From: an uncultured Clostridium sp. | GTDB taxonomy: Bacteria > Bacillota > Clostridia > Lachnospirales > Lachnospiraceae | DNA: 64,000 nt | Direction: 5' to 3' | NCBI GenBank assembly: GCA_900549235.1 | Contig: URNT01000016.1 | Span: 18,830 to 82,829, forward strand | Part shown: positions 1 through 8,212 of the stretch, piece by piece | Layout of the letters: every line of letters begins with the position of its first letter | Position numbering within the stretch: position 1 is the first letter of the stretch | Program-made: the position numbers and the translations under genes | Notes under the pieces: model-generated | The model's input: the letters and a program-made list of their open reading frames with translations, nothing else | The model's database searches: none | Told to the model about the DNA's origin: nothing

Positions 1-80
1 GTCTGAGTAGGCATACAGCCTGCTGTAGAACCTGCTACTGCACATGCAAGTAATCCTGCTATCCATTTTTTTCTTTTCAT
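1..80 (-). CDS. Sugar ABC transporter substrate-binding lipoprotein, N-terminal fragment (cut by window edge)
   Basis: Only the first 26 codons are inside the window. They read as a lipoprotein signal peptide: a basic start (MKRKK), a short hydrophobic stretch, and a lipobox-like STAGC whose Cys would be lipidated. It lies directly downstream of two CUT1 permease genes on the same strand, so it is very probably the solute-binding protein of that transporter. The substrate cannot be read from the fragment. An AGGGA-type ribosome site precedes the ATG. Confidence 0.7.
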   Translation of the reverse strand, partial: MKRKKWIAGLLACAVAGSTAGCMPTQ

Positions 81-110
81 TATAATCCCTCCATATACAT
101 AATATACATT

Positions 111-959
111 TTAACCCTTCACTCCTCCGGCCGCGATTCCATCTACAAAGGAATTCTGGGCTGAGAAGAACACGATCAGTGACGGAATAATCGCCAGCAG
201 CGACATTGCCAGCACACGGTTCCATTCAAAGCCTACCTCCGCGTCCATGGACATGCGCAAAAAGATAGATACAGGGAACTTCGCAACCGTATTTACATAG
301 ATCAACGGCCCCATAAAGTCATTGGAGGTCCACATAAACTGGAACAGTCCGCAGGATACGATAGCTGGCTTCAGCATAGGCACCAATACATACCACAGTG
401 TTTTCATGATGCCGCAGCCGTCGATCCGGGCCGCCTCCTCAAGCTCCTTAGGAATCCCCCTCTGGAACTGGATCAGCATATATACAAAATAGGTATCGCC
501 TGCCAGGATCGAGGGCACGATCAAAGGCAGATAGGAATCCAGCCAGCCAAGCTCATTGAACAGGATATACTGAGGTACATTCAGCACAACCTGAGGCAGG
601 AACAGGGTGGACATTAAAACCGCAAAGGAAAATTTCTTTCCAAAAAATGTAAATCTTGCAAAGCCATAGGCGGTGATGGTAGCGGAGATCAGAGTAACTA
701 CCACCTTTGGAATCACAATCTTATATGTATTTGCCATAAAATGCAGCAGGGTCATCCCCTCATAGCCTGCAAACCCCTTGACATAGCCGGTAAAGACCGG
801 ATTCTTTGGAATAAATCCTATACTGGAAAATATTTCTGAATTGGTCTTAAAGGAAGCTCCCACCATCCATATCAGCGGGTATACCATGATAATTCCTACC
901 ACGATGAGAAGCACATACCGCAGAAAGGTATTGATCTCTCTTTTCTGTTCTCTGGTCAT
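111..959 (-). CDS. Carbohydrate ABC transporter permease, MalG-like (CUT1)
   Basis: This is a 282-residue inner-membrane permease, the usual length of the MalG/LacG family. It has about six hydrophobic segments, starting at residues 15-35. The cytoplasmic EAA loop that docks the ATPase is clear at residues 174-194 (EEAARIDGCG, then a conserved downstream Pro). It is the second permease of a transporter whose partner ends 3 bp upstream and whose binding protein begins 30 bp downstream. No ATPase is encoded in the cluster, which is common in Firmicutes where one shared MsmX-type ATPase serves several importers (inference). The substrate is unknown; the adjacent enolase-superfamily enzyme suggests an acid sugar or its glycoside. 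Confidence 0.9.
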   Translation of the reverse strand: MTREQKREINTFLRYVLLIVVGIIMVYPLIWMVGASFKTNSEIFSSIGFIPKNPVFTGYVKGFAGYEGMTLLHFMANTYKIVIPKVVVTLISATITAYGFARFTFFGKKFSFAVLMSTLFLPQVVLNVPQYILFNELGWLDSYLPLIVPSILAGDTYFVYMLIQFQRGIPKELEEAARIDGCGIMKTLWYVLVPMLKPAIVSCGLFQFMWTSNDFMGPLIYVNTVAKFPVSIFLRMSMDAEVGFEWNRVLAMSLLAIIPSLIVFFSAQNSFVDGIAAGGVKG

Positions 960-962
960 ATG

Positions 963-1853
963 CTACCTCCCATCCTCATCGCTGTAATATACCCAGTGCT
1001 TCTGACTGATAAATGCCACAGCGGTGAACATCATAATAATCAGGAACAGCAGCCAGGCAATGGCGCTTGCCATTCCCATGTTATAGGACTTAAACGCATT
1101 GTTGTAAACCAGCAGGGACACCAGAGTAGTGGAACGCAGCGGGCCTCCCTGGGTAATAATAAAGGGGCCGTTGAATTCCTGGAATTTATTGCACAGCTGG
1201 GTTACGAAATTGTAAAAAATAACCGGTGTGATTAACGGTACGGTGATGCTTACAAACTGACGCCATTTTTTTGCCCCATCTATAGAGGCCGCCTCATACA
1301 GATCCTCAGATACTCCCTTAAGGGCTGCCAGGAAAATGACCATAGGCGAGCCAAACTGCCATACCTTTAAAAGCACGATCACGATAAAAGCTCCATTTGG
1401 GTCTCCCAGCCAGTTAAAAGGCTCCACACCAAACCGCCCGAGGATCATATTCACCAGACCCTCTGTACGGAACAAAAATTTCCACAAAACTGCAATGGAA
1501 ACAGAGCCTCCCAGGATAGATGGAATGTAATAAGCCGTCCTGAAAAAATTGATTCCCTTCATCTTGTAATTCAAAATGTAGGCAATAAACAGCGCAAACC
1601 CCAGCTCCAGAGGAACGGTGCATACCGCGTACAAAAAGGTAACCCCGAAGGCCTTCATAGTCAGGCTGTCATTTAAAATGCTGATGTAATTCCCAAGTCC
1701 CAGAAACTCCGGCTGACGAAACAGGTTGTAATCATGAAGGCTGTAAACCATAGATGTGATAAACGGATACAGCTTAAAGATTGCAAAACCAATCCACCAG
1801 GGAAGGATCAGCGCCAGCCCTATGTTCTTTTTTGCTATTTTTCCCAATGACAT
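963..1853 (-). CDS. Carbohydrate ABC transporter permease, MalF-like (CUT1)
   Basis: This 296-residue membrane protein has six predicted membrane segments, the first around residues 10-32. Its EAA loop is at residues 187-207 (YEAASIDGAKKW). It pairs with the MalG-like permease 3 bp downstream, and translational coupling is likely. The enolase-superfamily gene lies 18 bp upstream in the same direction. The N-terminus is short and there is no extra MalF-type periplasmic loop, as usual for Firmicute CUT1 systems. Confidence 0.9.
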   Translation of the reverse strand: MSLGKIAKKNIGLALILPWWIGFAIFKLYPFITSMVYSLHDYNLFRQPEFLGLGNYISILNDSLTMKAFGVTFLYAVCTVPLELGFALFIAYILNYKMKGINFFRTAYYIPSILGGSVSIAVLWKFLFRTEGLVNMILGRFGVEPFNWLGDPNGAFIVIVLLKVWQFGSPMVIFLAALKGVSEDLYEAASIDGAKKWRQFVSITVPLITPVIFYNFVTQLCNKFQEFNGPFIITQGGPLRSTTLVSLLVYNNAFKSYNMGMASAIAWLLFLIIMMFTAVAFISQKHWVYYSDEDGR

Positions 1854-1871
1854 TTATATCCCCCTCTCATT

Positions 1872-3014
1872 CTAAACCCCAGCCGGATAAAACACCTGCC
1901 AGCTCTCCATAAGCCCGTCCTTTTCCAGCTTCTCTACATCCATTCTCGGTGCAATTCCCGCTATTCCCTGGCTGCAGATGATCCGGCCGTCTTTTTCTTC
2001 CGGCTTAAAAAGAGTATATTCTCCTACAGGAACAGTGATGGGCTCGTGGAATTCCACCCGCTCGTCCTCTCCGTACAGGCATCCGAAGATGGCATTCAGG
2101 TAAATGCGTCCGCCGGAGGAAAAAACAGCTCCATGCTCTCTTGCCAGATCCCGGATGGTCAGAAGGTCGTCAATCCTGGTCATGCGTCCTACCGAAGGCT
2201 GCACATGATCCACGCCCTTTTCCAGATAGATTTCATACATATAGGAAATCCGCATGGACTCTCCGAAAGCGATTGGCATAGGAACGCCCATTTCCTTTAA
2301 GCGGCGGATGCCGTTGAAATCGTTGGAATGAATGGGCTCCTCCAGCCATTCCAGACCATAGGGGGCTGCCAGCTGGGCAAAGCGGTATGCATCCTCCACC
2401 GTCCATCTCTGGTTGGCATCCACTGCGATGCCGATCTGGCTGCCTACTGCCTCACGCACCATTTTAAGGCGGCGTATATCCCGCTCCATATCTTTGCCGT
2501 CTCCGCTTCCTACCTTGAACTTGACGGTCTTATATCCTTCCTCCACATACCGGACCATGTCTGCTGTCAGCTCCTCATCCTCCAGAAGAAGGGAACCGCC
2601 GCCCTTATAAGCCGCCGCCCAGTCCTTCCCAGCTCCCAGGAAACGGTGCAGAGGCTTTCCGGCTCTCTGGGCAAGGAGATCCAGCATCATCAGATCCAGC
2701 TGGCCCACCTCCACTGCCTTCTCACTCTGGAAGCCGGCATTCCGGATCCTCCAGTAAAGGCTTTCTCTCCAATCATTGTAGCTTTTCACCTCCCCGGTAA
2801 GGATCATGGGGAGAATGTCTTTGACAAAGCCCTGCCCTACGCTCAGATGGGCGCAGCAGCCCTCCTGATCATACAGCTCTATGCAGCCCCGTTCGGGAGC
2901 AAACCGTCCCATACCGCCGGTTCCGTCCTTAAAAGGCTTTGGAAGGGGAATGGGGCGGAAGCTGTAGTACACCGCCTTGGTAAACTGAAGCTTATCTTTA
3001 AAATCGAATTTCAT
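1872..3014 (-). CDS. Enolase-superfamily enzyme (mandelate racemase/muconate lactonizing enzyme-like)
   Basis: A 380-residue protein with the capping domain (about 1-130) and TIM barrel (about 135-360) of the family. Visible landmarks are the KxK motif at the end of the second barrel strand (K165, K167) and the metal ligands D199 (DANQRW), E225/E226 (LEEP) and E252 (GES). In acid-sugar dehydratases of the mandelate-racemase group the next strands carry QPD and a catalytic His. Here they read QPSVGR and SSGG, so both of those acid/base residues seem replaced. The reaction therefore cannot be assigned: it could be an epimerase or dehydratase using the lysines. It is the first gene of the CUT1 operon and is divergent from the LysR genes, which probably control it. 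Confidence 0.8.
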   Translation of the reverse strand: MKFDFKDKLQFTKAVYYSFRPIPLPKPFKDGTGGMGRFAPERGCIELYDQEGCCAHLSVGQGFVKDILPMILTGEVKSYNDWRESLYWRIRNAGFQSEKAVEVGQLDLMMLDLLAQRAGKPLHRFLGAGKDWAAAYKGGGSLLLEDEELTADMVRYVEEGYKTVKFKVGSGDGKDMERDIRRLKMVREAVGSQIGIAVDANQRWTVEDAYRFAQLAAPYGLEWLEEPIHSNDFNGIRRLKEMGVPMPIAFGESMRISYMYEIYLEKGVDHVQPSVGRMTRIDDLLTIRDLAREHGAVFSSGGRIYLNAIFGCLYGEDERVEFHEPITVPVGEYTLFKPEEKDGRIICSQGIAGIAPRMDVEKLEKDGLMESWQVFYPAGV

Positions 3015-3142
3015 TTTCCTGTCCTCCTGACAACTGACAGCAGAAAAACACAGAACATATCAGTTATAGTTATGCTTCTGAAGCTCTCTCCTTATGCCGT
3101 CATATTTTCTTATTTTCCCTTGATTTCTCTTGATTTACTATT

Positions 3143-3171
3143 AAAATAGCACAGCTTTTCCCAGGAAACAA
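3143..3171 (-). promoter_or_regulatory. Predicted sigma-A promoter of the enolase-superfamily/CUT1 operon
   Basis: On the minus strand, TTGTTT (3171-3166) and TATTTT (3148-3143) are separated by 17 bp. They lie about 130 bp upstream of the ATG at 3014, inside the divergent region shared with the LysR genes. Both hexamers deviate from consensus, as expected for an activator-dependent promoter. Confidence 0.4.
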
Positions 3172-3212
3172 TATCCGCTTTTTCACATATGACATACCAT
3201 TTTAGTTAATCA

Positions 3213-3241
3213 TTGACAGAGGTTTGCAGCCGTGTTACTCT
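3213..3241 (+). promoter_or_regulatory. Predicted sigma-A promoter of the tandem LysR genes
   Basis: TTGACA at 3213-3218 and TACTCT at 3236-3241 have the ideal 17-bp spacer. The promoter is about 30 bp upstream of the AAAAGGAGGA ribosome site and the ATG at 3278. Confidence 0.6.
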
Positions 3242-3277
3242 AGCCTTAGAGCGTATTTGAAAAAGGAGGACCCGCCT

Positions 3278-4234
3278 ATGAATACCAGGCAGTACAATTA
3301 TCTTCTGACTATCGCCGACTGCAAGGGGATCCTGGCCGCTTCCGAAAAGCTTGGAATCACCCAGGCGGCGCTGAGCAAATTTCTGGCAGAACAGGAACGG
3401 CTTTTAGGGGTCAAGCTCTTTGTCCGCTATAAAAGGCATATGTACCCCACTCCTACCGGGGAACTTTATCTGGAGGCAGCCAGGAAGATCCTTGCTGTAA
3501 AAAACAGCACTCTTCAGACGGTCAACCGCCTGACCCACGGAGCCGGAACGCCCATCCGCATCGCTTCTACCCCTTACCGGGGCGCTGAGCTGTTCGGGCG
3601 TGTGTTCCGGCGTTTTTCCGCCCTGTACCCTACTGTCGACCTTTCCCTGGACGAAATCTATTCCTCTGCCCAGGAGGAGGAGATTCACCGGGGCAATACG
3701 GACTTTGCCTTCGGCGTCAACCTTCACGCCTCCTACCGGAACGTGAAAAACCTTCCCGTATGCAGAGAGGAACTGCTCCTTGCAGTCCCTGCCTTCCATC
3801 CCCTGGCCCCTCTGGCCCGGAAGGACTGCCTTGTGTCCGTTTCCATCCAGTCCTTCCGGAACACTCCCTTCGTTCTTCCGGGCAAAAAAAATAACATCCG
3901 CATCGTTGCGGACCGCCTCTTTGAGGCCGCAGGCTTCGCCCCTGTGATCGCCTTTGAATCGGGAAACGGCATGACCGTAGACGTTATGATCCGCCAGGGA
4001 GCGGGAGCCGGCTTTATCCCCAGACGCTACCTAAAACCGGAGCCGGAGCTGGTTCATTTCCGCCTGGATCCGCCCTGCTTTGAAATATCCTATATCCGCT
4101 ATGAGGCGGAACGGGTTCTCACTGCCCCGGAACGCTGTCTTTTGGGAATCCTGGTGGAGGAACGGCTGAAAACCCGCAGTCACGAGCTGATCCCCGGGCC
4201 TGAAATTGATTCATTTTTGGAGGAATTATCTTGA
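3278..4234 (+). CDS. LysR-family transcriptional regulator (first of a tandem pair)
   Basis: A 318-residue DNA-binding protein. The N-terminal winged helix-turn-helix is at about residues 1-60 (recognition part ITQAALSKFLAEQE), followed by the linker helix and a type-2 periplasmic-binding-like effector domain from about residue 90. The start was placed at 3278 because AAAAGGAGGA sits 7 bases upstream; a longer frame from 3224 lacks such a site. The gene is divergent from the enolase-superfamily/CUT1 operon, the standard LysR arrangement, so it is the prime candidate for its regulator. Its last codons overlap the TTG start of a second LysR gene by 4 bp. Confidence 0.88.
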   Translation: MNTRQYNYLLTIADCKGILAASEKLGITQAALSKFLAEQERLLGVKLFVRYKRHMYPTPTGELYLEAARKILAVKNSTLQTVNRLTHGAGTPIRIASTPYRGAELFGRVFRRFSALYPTVDLSLDEIYSSAQEEEIHRGNTDFAFGVNLHASYRNVKNLPVCREELLLAVPAFHPLAPLARKDCLVSVSIQSFRNTPFVLPGKKNNIRIVADRLFEAAGFAPVIAFESGNGMTVDVMIRQGAGAGFIPRRYLKPEPELVHFRLDPPCFEISYIRYEAERVLTAPERCLLGILVEERLKTRSHELIPGPEIDSFLEELS

Positions 4235-5256
4235 AACAACCAAATGAAATTGATATAGATACAAAGACGCTGCGTTATATCGTAGCGATTGTAGATGAAG
4301 GAGGGCTTGCAAAAGCAGCCGAGGCTCTTTACCTGTCCCAGCCCGCTCTCTCCCGCTATCTGAGAGGGATAGAGGAGGCTCTGGGAACCCCTATATTTTA
4401 CAGAAAGCATAACCGTCTGATCCTTACGGCTGCCGGAAAGGTGTTTATTAACGGCGCCCGCAGTATGCTCCACTTAGAACAGGAGGTCCTGCAGCAGCTT
4501 AAGACCGTCAGACTGGACCGGAGCCTTACGGTCACCGCAGCCGCTCAGAGCCTTTTCATCCCCTGGCTGGAGGGCCGCATCCAGGAACGTTTCAAAGCCC
4601 GGTATCCCCAGTTTACCCTTCGTCTGGAGGAACACAGCGGCAACCAGGTCCGCAGCCTGGTAAGCAACGGTACTGTGGACCTGGGCTTTTTTATGGGAGA
4701 TCCTTACGAAACACCCTATTTTTCCCAGGAATGTCTCTTTACCTCCCAGCTTGTCTTCTGCGCTGCCCAGGACTCGCCTGGACTGGCCCGAAGCAGGAAA
4801 GAAGGCTTTCGCCTGAGCCATTTTTCAGAGGAGCCTATGATAATGAGCCTGGAAAATACCTTCCTCTTCCAGAAACAGAACCGCCTGATGATGGAGGCCG
4901 GTATCTCCTCTCCTAATGTATGCGCCAGAGGACGGCTTCACATTCTCACCGATCTTCTCCGTCTTGGCTATGGCAATGTGATCCTGCCGGCAGAGACTCC
5001 GGGACTTCCAGGCAAACGTCTCCTTGCCTTTGATCCCCCGGAACCCTACAGCTGGATCGCTGCCTGGTGCCAGGGGCGGCCTCTCACCGCCCCGGCTCAG
5101 GCTCTCCTAATGACAGTCCGAGAGAACTGTCCTTCTCATCCGCAGCAGGATGATGCCGGAAAGAATCCCGGCCAGAAGGGATGTTCCCGCAAAATTCAGC
5201 CAGATTCCCGTAAGCCCCAGAGGCCACAGAGCCCCCAGAAGGATCACCGGGAATAA
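4231..5256 (+). CDS. LysR-family transcriptional regulator (second of a tandem pair), extended C-terminus
   Basis: A LysR protein with its helix-turn-helix at about residues 18-40 (KAAEALYLSQPALSRYL) and an effector domain to about residue 292. It starts with TTG at 4231, which overlaps the previous stop (TTGA), with TTGGAGGAA upstream. At 341 residues it is about 40 longer than usual. The extra tail is polar and low in complexity, and its codons lie antisense to the 3' end of the convergent MATE gene, a 150-bp overlap. The tail looks like recent loss of an earlier stop rather than a domain. The two tandem LysR genes probably co-regulate the divergent operon or each other. Confidence 0.85.
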   Translation: MKQPNEIDIDTKTLRYIVAIVDEGGLAKAAEALYLSQPALSRYLRGIEEALGTPIFYRKHNRLILTAAGKVFINGARSMLHLEQEVLQQLKTVRLDRSLTVTAAAQSLFIPWLEGRIQERFKARYPQFTLRLEEHSGNQVRSLVSNGTVDLGFFMGDPYETPYFSQECLFTSQLVFCAAQDSPGLARSRKEGFRLSHFSEEPMIMSLENTFLFQKQNRLMMEAGISSPNVCARGRLHILTDLLRLGYGNVILPAETPGLPGKRLLAFDPPEPYSWIAAWCQGRPLTAPAQALLMTVRENCPSHPQQDDAGKNPGQKGCSRKIQPDSRKPQRPQSPQKDHRE

Positions 5257-6447
5257 AAGGGCCGTAGACAGGGAAATCAGCGTGGCTTCCCCAGCCCGCT
5301 CAATCGCCAGCATAAAGCTCTGGGTTGCAAAGGAAAACCAACGGGTCACATAAGTCAGGGCAAAGAGACTCAGAGCCCCCGCTGCCATCTCCCCATAGGC
5401 CAGATCGCCGCCGCTTATAAAGATTCCGGCAATCTGTGCCGGGAAAAGGAAGATCAGGGCCGCTGATACCAGAGACAGGATTCCGCTGGCACTGTAGCAG
5501 CACCGCTGAATGGCATGAATCCTCTTGTGATTTCCCGCCCCCAGGTTGTAGCTCACTGCCGGCTGCAGGGAGTCGCACATCCCGTAAAGCAGAGGCTGGA
5601 TAAAGGCTTCCACATACATCAGGATGCCGTAAACAGACACTCCCATCTCACCGCCGAAGCGCAGCAGCAGGATATTCATCAGGATAGAGGTGACCCTGCC
5701 GGCAATATTATTTAAAAAGTTAGGGGCGCCGCAGGTAATAATCTTGCGGATCAGCTGGGCAGAAAAATGGGGACGGGCAAAGCGCAGAAGCATTTTCCCT
5801 CTGATAAAGGGCAAGAAGGAAAGCATCGCGCAGATGCCCATGCCCATACAGGTAGCAAGGGCGGCTCCTCCGATCCCCAGCTTAAGGACATAAAGGAACA
5901 CAAACTCCAGCACTGCTGTCAAAACGGACATAAAAATGTTCATAAACATGCTCATCCGTATCCTGCCGCAGATCCGCAGATAGTTATCCACTGCAAATAT
6001 AATGGTTGTAATGGGGGAACAGAGAGCATACACCCGCATATAGGTTACCGCATAGGACAGCAGCTCTCCCTCTGCCCCCATAAGGCTTAAAAGCCCTGGA
6101 GCCGCCGCGTACAAAAGGGCCCCGATGGCCGCTCCCGCGCCTACGATCATCAGACAGGCACAGGAAAATATATTGTTTGCCTCATCTTCCCGTCTCTGTC
6201 CCAGGCTGACGGATATAGGTACGGCTGAGCCTACACCAATCAGGTCAGCCAGTGAAAAGTTGATCACCACAAAGGGCATGGCAAAATTCAGGGCCGCAAA
6301 CTGCGTTCCGCCTAAAAGCTGCCCCACCAGCATTCCATCGATCAGCTGGTACAGGGCGGAAGCCAGCATACTGACAGAGCCGGGGACCGCCGCAATCAAA
6401 AACAGACGAAAGGGCGGCGTTTTCGCAAATAAGGTATGGGAATCCAT
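5107..6447 (-). CDS. MATE-family multidrug/metabolite exporter
   Basis: A 446-residue membrane protein with about twelve hydrophobic segments and the two-halved MATE layout (PGSVSMLASALYQLIDGMLV at the start). MATE proteins export cationic drugs or metabolites against a Na+ or H+ gradient. The start at 6447 was chosen because GAGGAGGAGAAAA precedes it; the frame is open 60 codons further, but that part is antisense-like and overlaps the MarR gene. The MarR gene ends 13 bp upstream on the same strand, so the pair is a typical MarR-exporter operon. Its 3' end overlaps the convergent LysR gene by 150 bp. Confidence 0.9.
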   Translation of the reverse strand: MDSHTLFAKTPPFRLFLIAAVPGSVSMLASALYQLIDGMLVGQLLGGTQFAALNFAMPFVVINFSLADLIGVGSAVPISVSLGQRREDEANNIFSCACLMIVGAGAAIGALLYAAAPGLLSLMGAEGELLSYAVTYMRVYALCSPITTIIFAVDNYLRICGRIRMSMFMNIFMSVLTAVLEFVFLYVLKLGIGGAALATCMGMGICAMLSFLPFIRGKMLLRFARPHFSAQLIRKIITCGAPNFLNNIAGRVTSILMNILLLRFGGEMGVSVYGILMYVEAFIQPLLYGMCDSLQPAVSYNLGAGNHKRIHAIQRCCYSASGILSLVSAALIFLFPAQIAGIFISGGDLAYGEMAAGALSLFALTYVTRWFSFATQSFMLAIERAGEATLISLSTALLFPVILLGALWPLGLTGIWLNFAGTSLLAGILSGIILLRMRRTVLSDCH

Positions 6448-6460
6448 TTTTTCTCCTCCT

Positions 6461-6928
6461 CTATGATTCCGTATCTTTTTTGTCCAGGATCTCACTGTGA
6501 AATTCCTGGCACAGATATTCTGTAAAATGCTCCAGCACCTCCACAAATTCCGGCGAAAACTCCTCCACGGTCCGCTCCGTGGCCTTCTGCTCCGCCTGGT
6601 AGGTGCTTCCCAGAATACTCTGGGCATAGTTCCGGCCTGCCTCTGTAAGAGCCAGGCTCTTTTCTCTTGTATGGCCGCTGTGGATCAGCGTTATGTAGCC
6701 CTTTTCCACGCACTCCTTTACCACAGTGTTGACTGTGGTTTTGGGGATCAGCCACTCCTCGCTGATCTCCTTCTGGGTGTGGACCCCTCCATCATTTAAG
6801 GCGTAAAAAAGCGCCAGCGTATTCTCTTTCATCCCCAGCTTTCTTGCCACCAGGTAATAGATGCCATTGATCCGGTTCACACAGACCATCAGCCTGTCAA
6901 TATAATTTTGGTTATCATCCGAGGTCAT
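6461..6928 (-). CDS. MarR-family transcriptional regulator
   Basis: A 155-residue protein with a winged helix-turn-helix at about residues 40-105 (TQKEISEEWLIPKTTVNTVV, then a wing before LTEAGRNY). The length and the dimer-forming N- and C-terminal helices fit MarR. It is transcribed with the MATE exporter downstream. Two inverted repeats with the half-site TAGTACG lie just upstream of the ATG, which suggests autorepression released by an exporter substrate (inference). The ribosome site AAGGAAGTGG precedes the ATG at 6928. Confidence 0.9.
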   Translation of the reverse strand: MTSDDNQNYIDRLMVCVNRINGIYYLVARKLGMKENTLALFYALNDGGVHTQKEISEEWLIPKTTVNTVVKECVEKGYITLIHSGHTREKSLALTEAGRNYAQSILGSTYQAEQKATERTVEEFSPEFVEVLEHFTEYLCQEFHSEILDKKDTES

Positions 6929-6970
6929 GCTTCACCACTTCCTTTCTTAAATAAAATCGGCCGGACTTTA

Positions 6971-6988
6971 TAGTACGGATTCGTACTA
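6971..6988. promoter_or_regulatory. Predicted MarR operator 1
   Basis: TAGTACGGATTCGTACTA is a perfect 7-bp inverted repeat with a 4-bp spacer, 43 bp upstream of the marR start codon. Size and position are typical of a MarR dimer site. Confidence 0.65.
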
Positions 6989-7008
6989 CACGGCCGCGAG
7001 ATTCATTA

Positions 7009-7026
7009 TAGTACGAAATCGTATTC
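7009..7026. promoter_or_regulatory. Predicted MarR operator 2
   Basis: TAGTACGAAATCGTATTC has the same left half-site as operator 1 and an imperfect right half (CGTATTC). The two centres are 38 bp apart, close to four helical turns, so two dimers could bind on nearly the same face and cover the promoter. Confidence 0.55.
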
Positions 7027-7060
7027 TAGTCAAGTACCAGATCAACTGGAAATATATTGG

Positions 7061-7100
7061 AAAAAGGCCCCTGGCAGCCAATCGGACTGCCGGGAGCCTT
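7061..7100 (-). terminator. Intrinsic terminator after the rbsB-like gene
   Basis: Minus-strand hairpin with about 14-bp arms (AAGGCTCCCGGCAG / CTGCCAGGGGCCTT) followed by a short T run, 36 bp beyond the stop at 7136. It ends the YesN-to-RbsB gene cluster. Confidence 0.75.
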
Positions 7101-7135
7101 CCCGTCTTACTTATTTTATTTACCGGAACAAAATC

Positions 7136-8149
7136 TTATTCCTTTGTGATCACAGACACGCCTGTATCGGTAACAGTTCCACCCAAGGACTCACCGTTTA
7201 CTGCCGCTACTGCTGCCTTTACGCCCTCATAACCCATTACATCCGGGTTCTGAGCCATGGTGCACAGAAGATAGCCATCGTTAATCAGGTTGATGATGGC
7301 ATCGGACTTGTCAAAGCCTACGCCGATGATGTCAGCATTTCCGGAAGCCTTGATGGCATTGCCGGTTCCTGTGGTGGAGCCCTCGTTGCAGCCGAAGATT
7401 CCTACTACGCCCTGAGTAATGTAGTTCTCTGCGATAGTCTGGGACTTTGCTGCGTCACCTTCACCGTACTGAGTTTCCATCAGCTCAAACTCTGTTCCCT
7501 CAAATGCGGAGCGGAAGCCATTCTCTCTCTTTACGGTAGAATCGGTTGCCGCGTTTACATTTACAATACCGATCTTGCCGGAGGTAATGCCCTTAGCCTC
7601 CAGAGCCTTGATCATTTCCTCACCTGCTGTCTTTCCAGCTGCCTCATTGTCAGTGGAGAAGGTGGCCTCTGCCTCTACATTGGCAGGGGAGTCTACATAT
7701 ACGATCTTTACGCCTGCGTCAGCTGCTTCCTTCAGAGCGGAGGAAATAGCATCCGGGCCGTTTGCCGCTACTACCAGCGCGTCATAGTTGCCTGCTACCG
7801 CATTGTTTACGCACTCAATCTGCTGGGCGTCATCCTTTGTATTGGGGGACATGAAGCTTACGGTTACCCCAAGCTCTCCGGCTGCCTTCTGAGCGCCCTC
7901 GTTTAAGGTTACCCAGTGCTGGTCGATGGAATCCATGGTAACAAGGGCGATCTTCACATCACCTGCTGTCTCTGTCTTTTCTGCCTCTGCAGCAGTTGTC
8001 TCTGCCGCTGTGGTCTCTGCGGAAGCCTCCGCCGCAGTTGTCTCCGCAGGAGCTGCTGCAGATTCTGCCGGTTTTGAGCTGGAACACCCTGTCAGTACAG
8101 AACCAGCCAGCATGGCACAGCCAAGGATCAACGCAATTTGTTTCTTCAT
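7136..8149 (-). CDS. Ribose-type ABC transporter substrate-binding lipoprotein
   Basis: A 337-residue extracytoplasmic sugar-binding protein of the periplasmic-binding type-1 (RbsB) family. The signal peptide ends in the lipobox LTGC (Cys22). An Ala/Glu/Thr linker (about 25-65) tethers the binding domain, whose family landmarks include ALVTMDSIDQHWVTLNEGAQ and the later IGVGFDKSDAI. It is the last gene of the ROK-RbsA-RbsC-RbsB set, and a hairpin in the gap before it may separate or stabilise its mRNA. The ligand is probably a pentose, hexose or related sugar; the sequence alone does not say which. Confidence 0.88.
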   Translation of the reverse strand: MKKQIALILGCAMLAGSVLTGCSSSKPAESAAAPAETTAAEASAETTAAETTAAEAEKTETAGDVKIALVTMDSIDQHWVTLNEGAQKAAGELGVTVSFMSPNTKDDAQQIECVNNAVAGNYDALVVAANGPDAISSALKEAADAGVKIVYVDSPANVEAEATFSTDNEAAGKTAGEEMIKALEAKGITSGKIGIVNVNAATDSTVKRENGFRSAFEGTEFELMETQYGEGDAAKSQTIAENYITQGVVGIFGCNEGSTTGTGNAIKASGNADIIGVGFDKSDAIINLINDGYLLCTMAQNPDVMGYEGVKAAVAAVNGESLGGTVTDTGVSVITKE

Positions 8150-8184
8150 AATGAAACCCTCCTCATAATATGTTTTTTATACAA

Positions 8185-8209
8185 AGCCGTTTTCTGATTT
8201 TACGGCTCA
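8185..8209 (-). other. Intercistronic hairpin between RbsC-like and RbsB-like genes
   Basis: A small stem (AGCCG / CGGCT on the minus strand, 13-nt loop) sits between the permease stop and the binding-protein start. Binding proteins are usually made in excess of permeases; this stem could act in mRNA processing or partial termination. Evidence is the sequence only. Confidence 0.35.
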
Positions 8210-8212
8210 ATA

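Noticed and set aside
5107..6627. Longer MATE start at 6627
   Set aside because: The extra 60 residues are Arg/Trp-rich antisense-like sequence overlapping marR, whereas the ATG at 6447 has a strong ribosome site.
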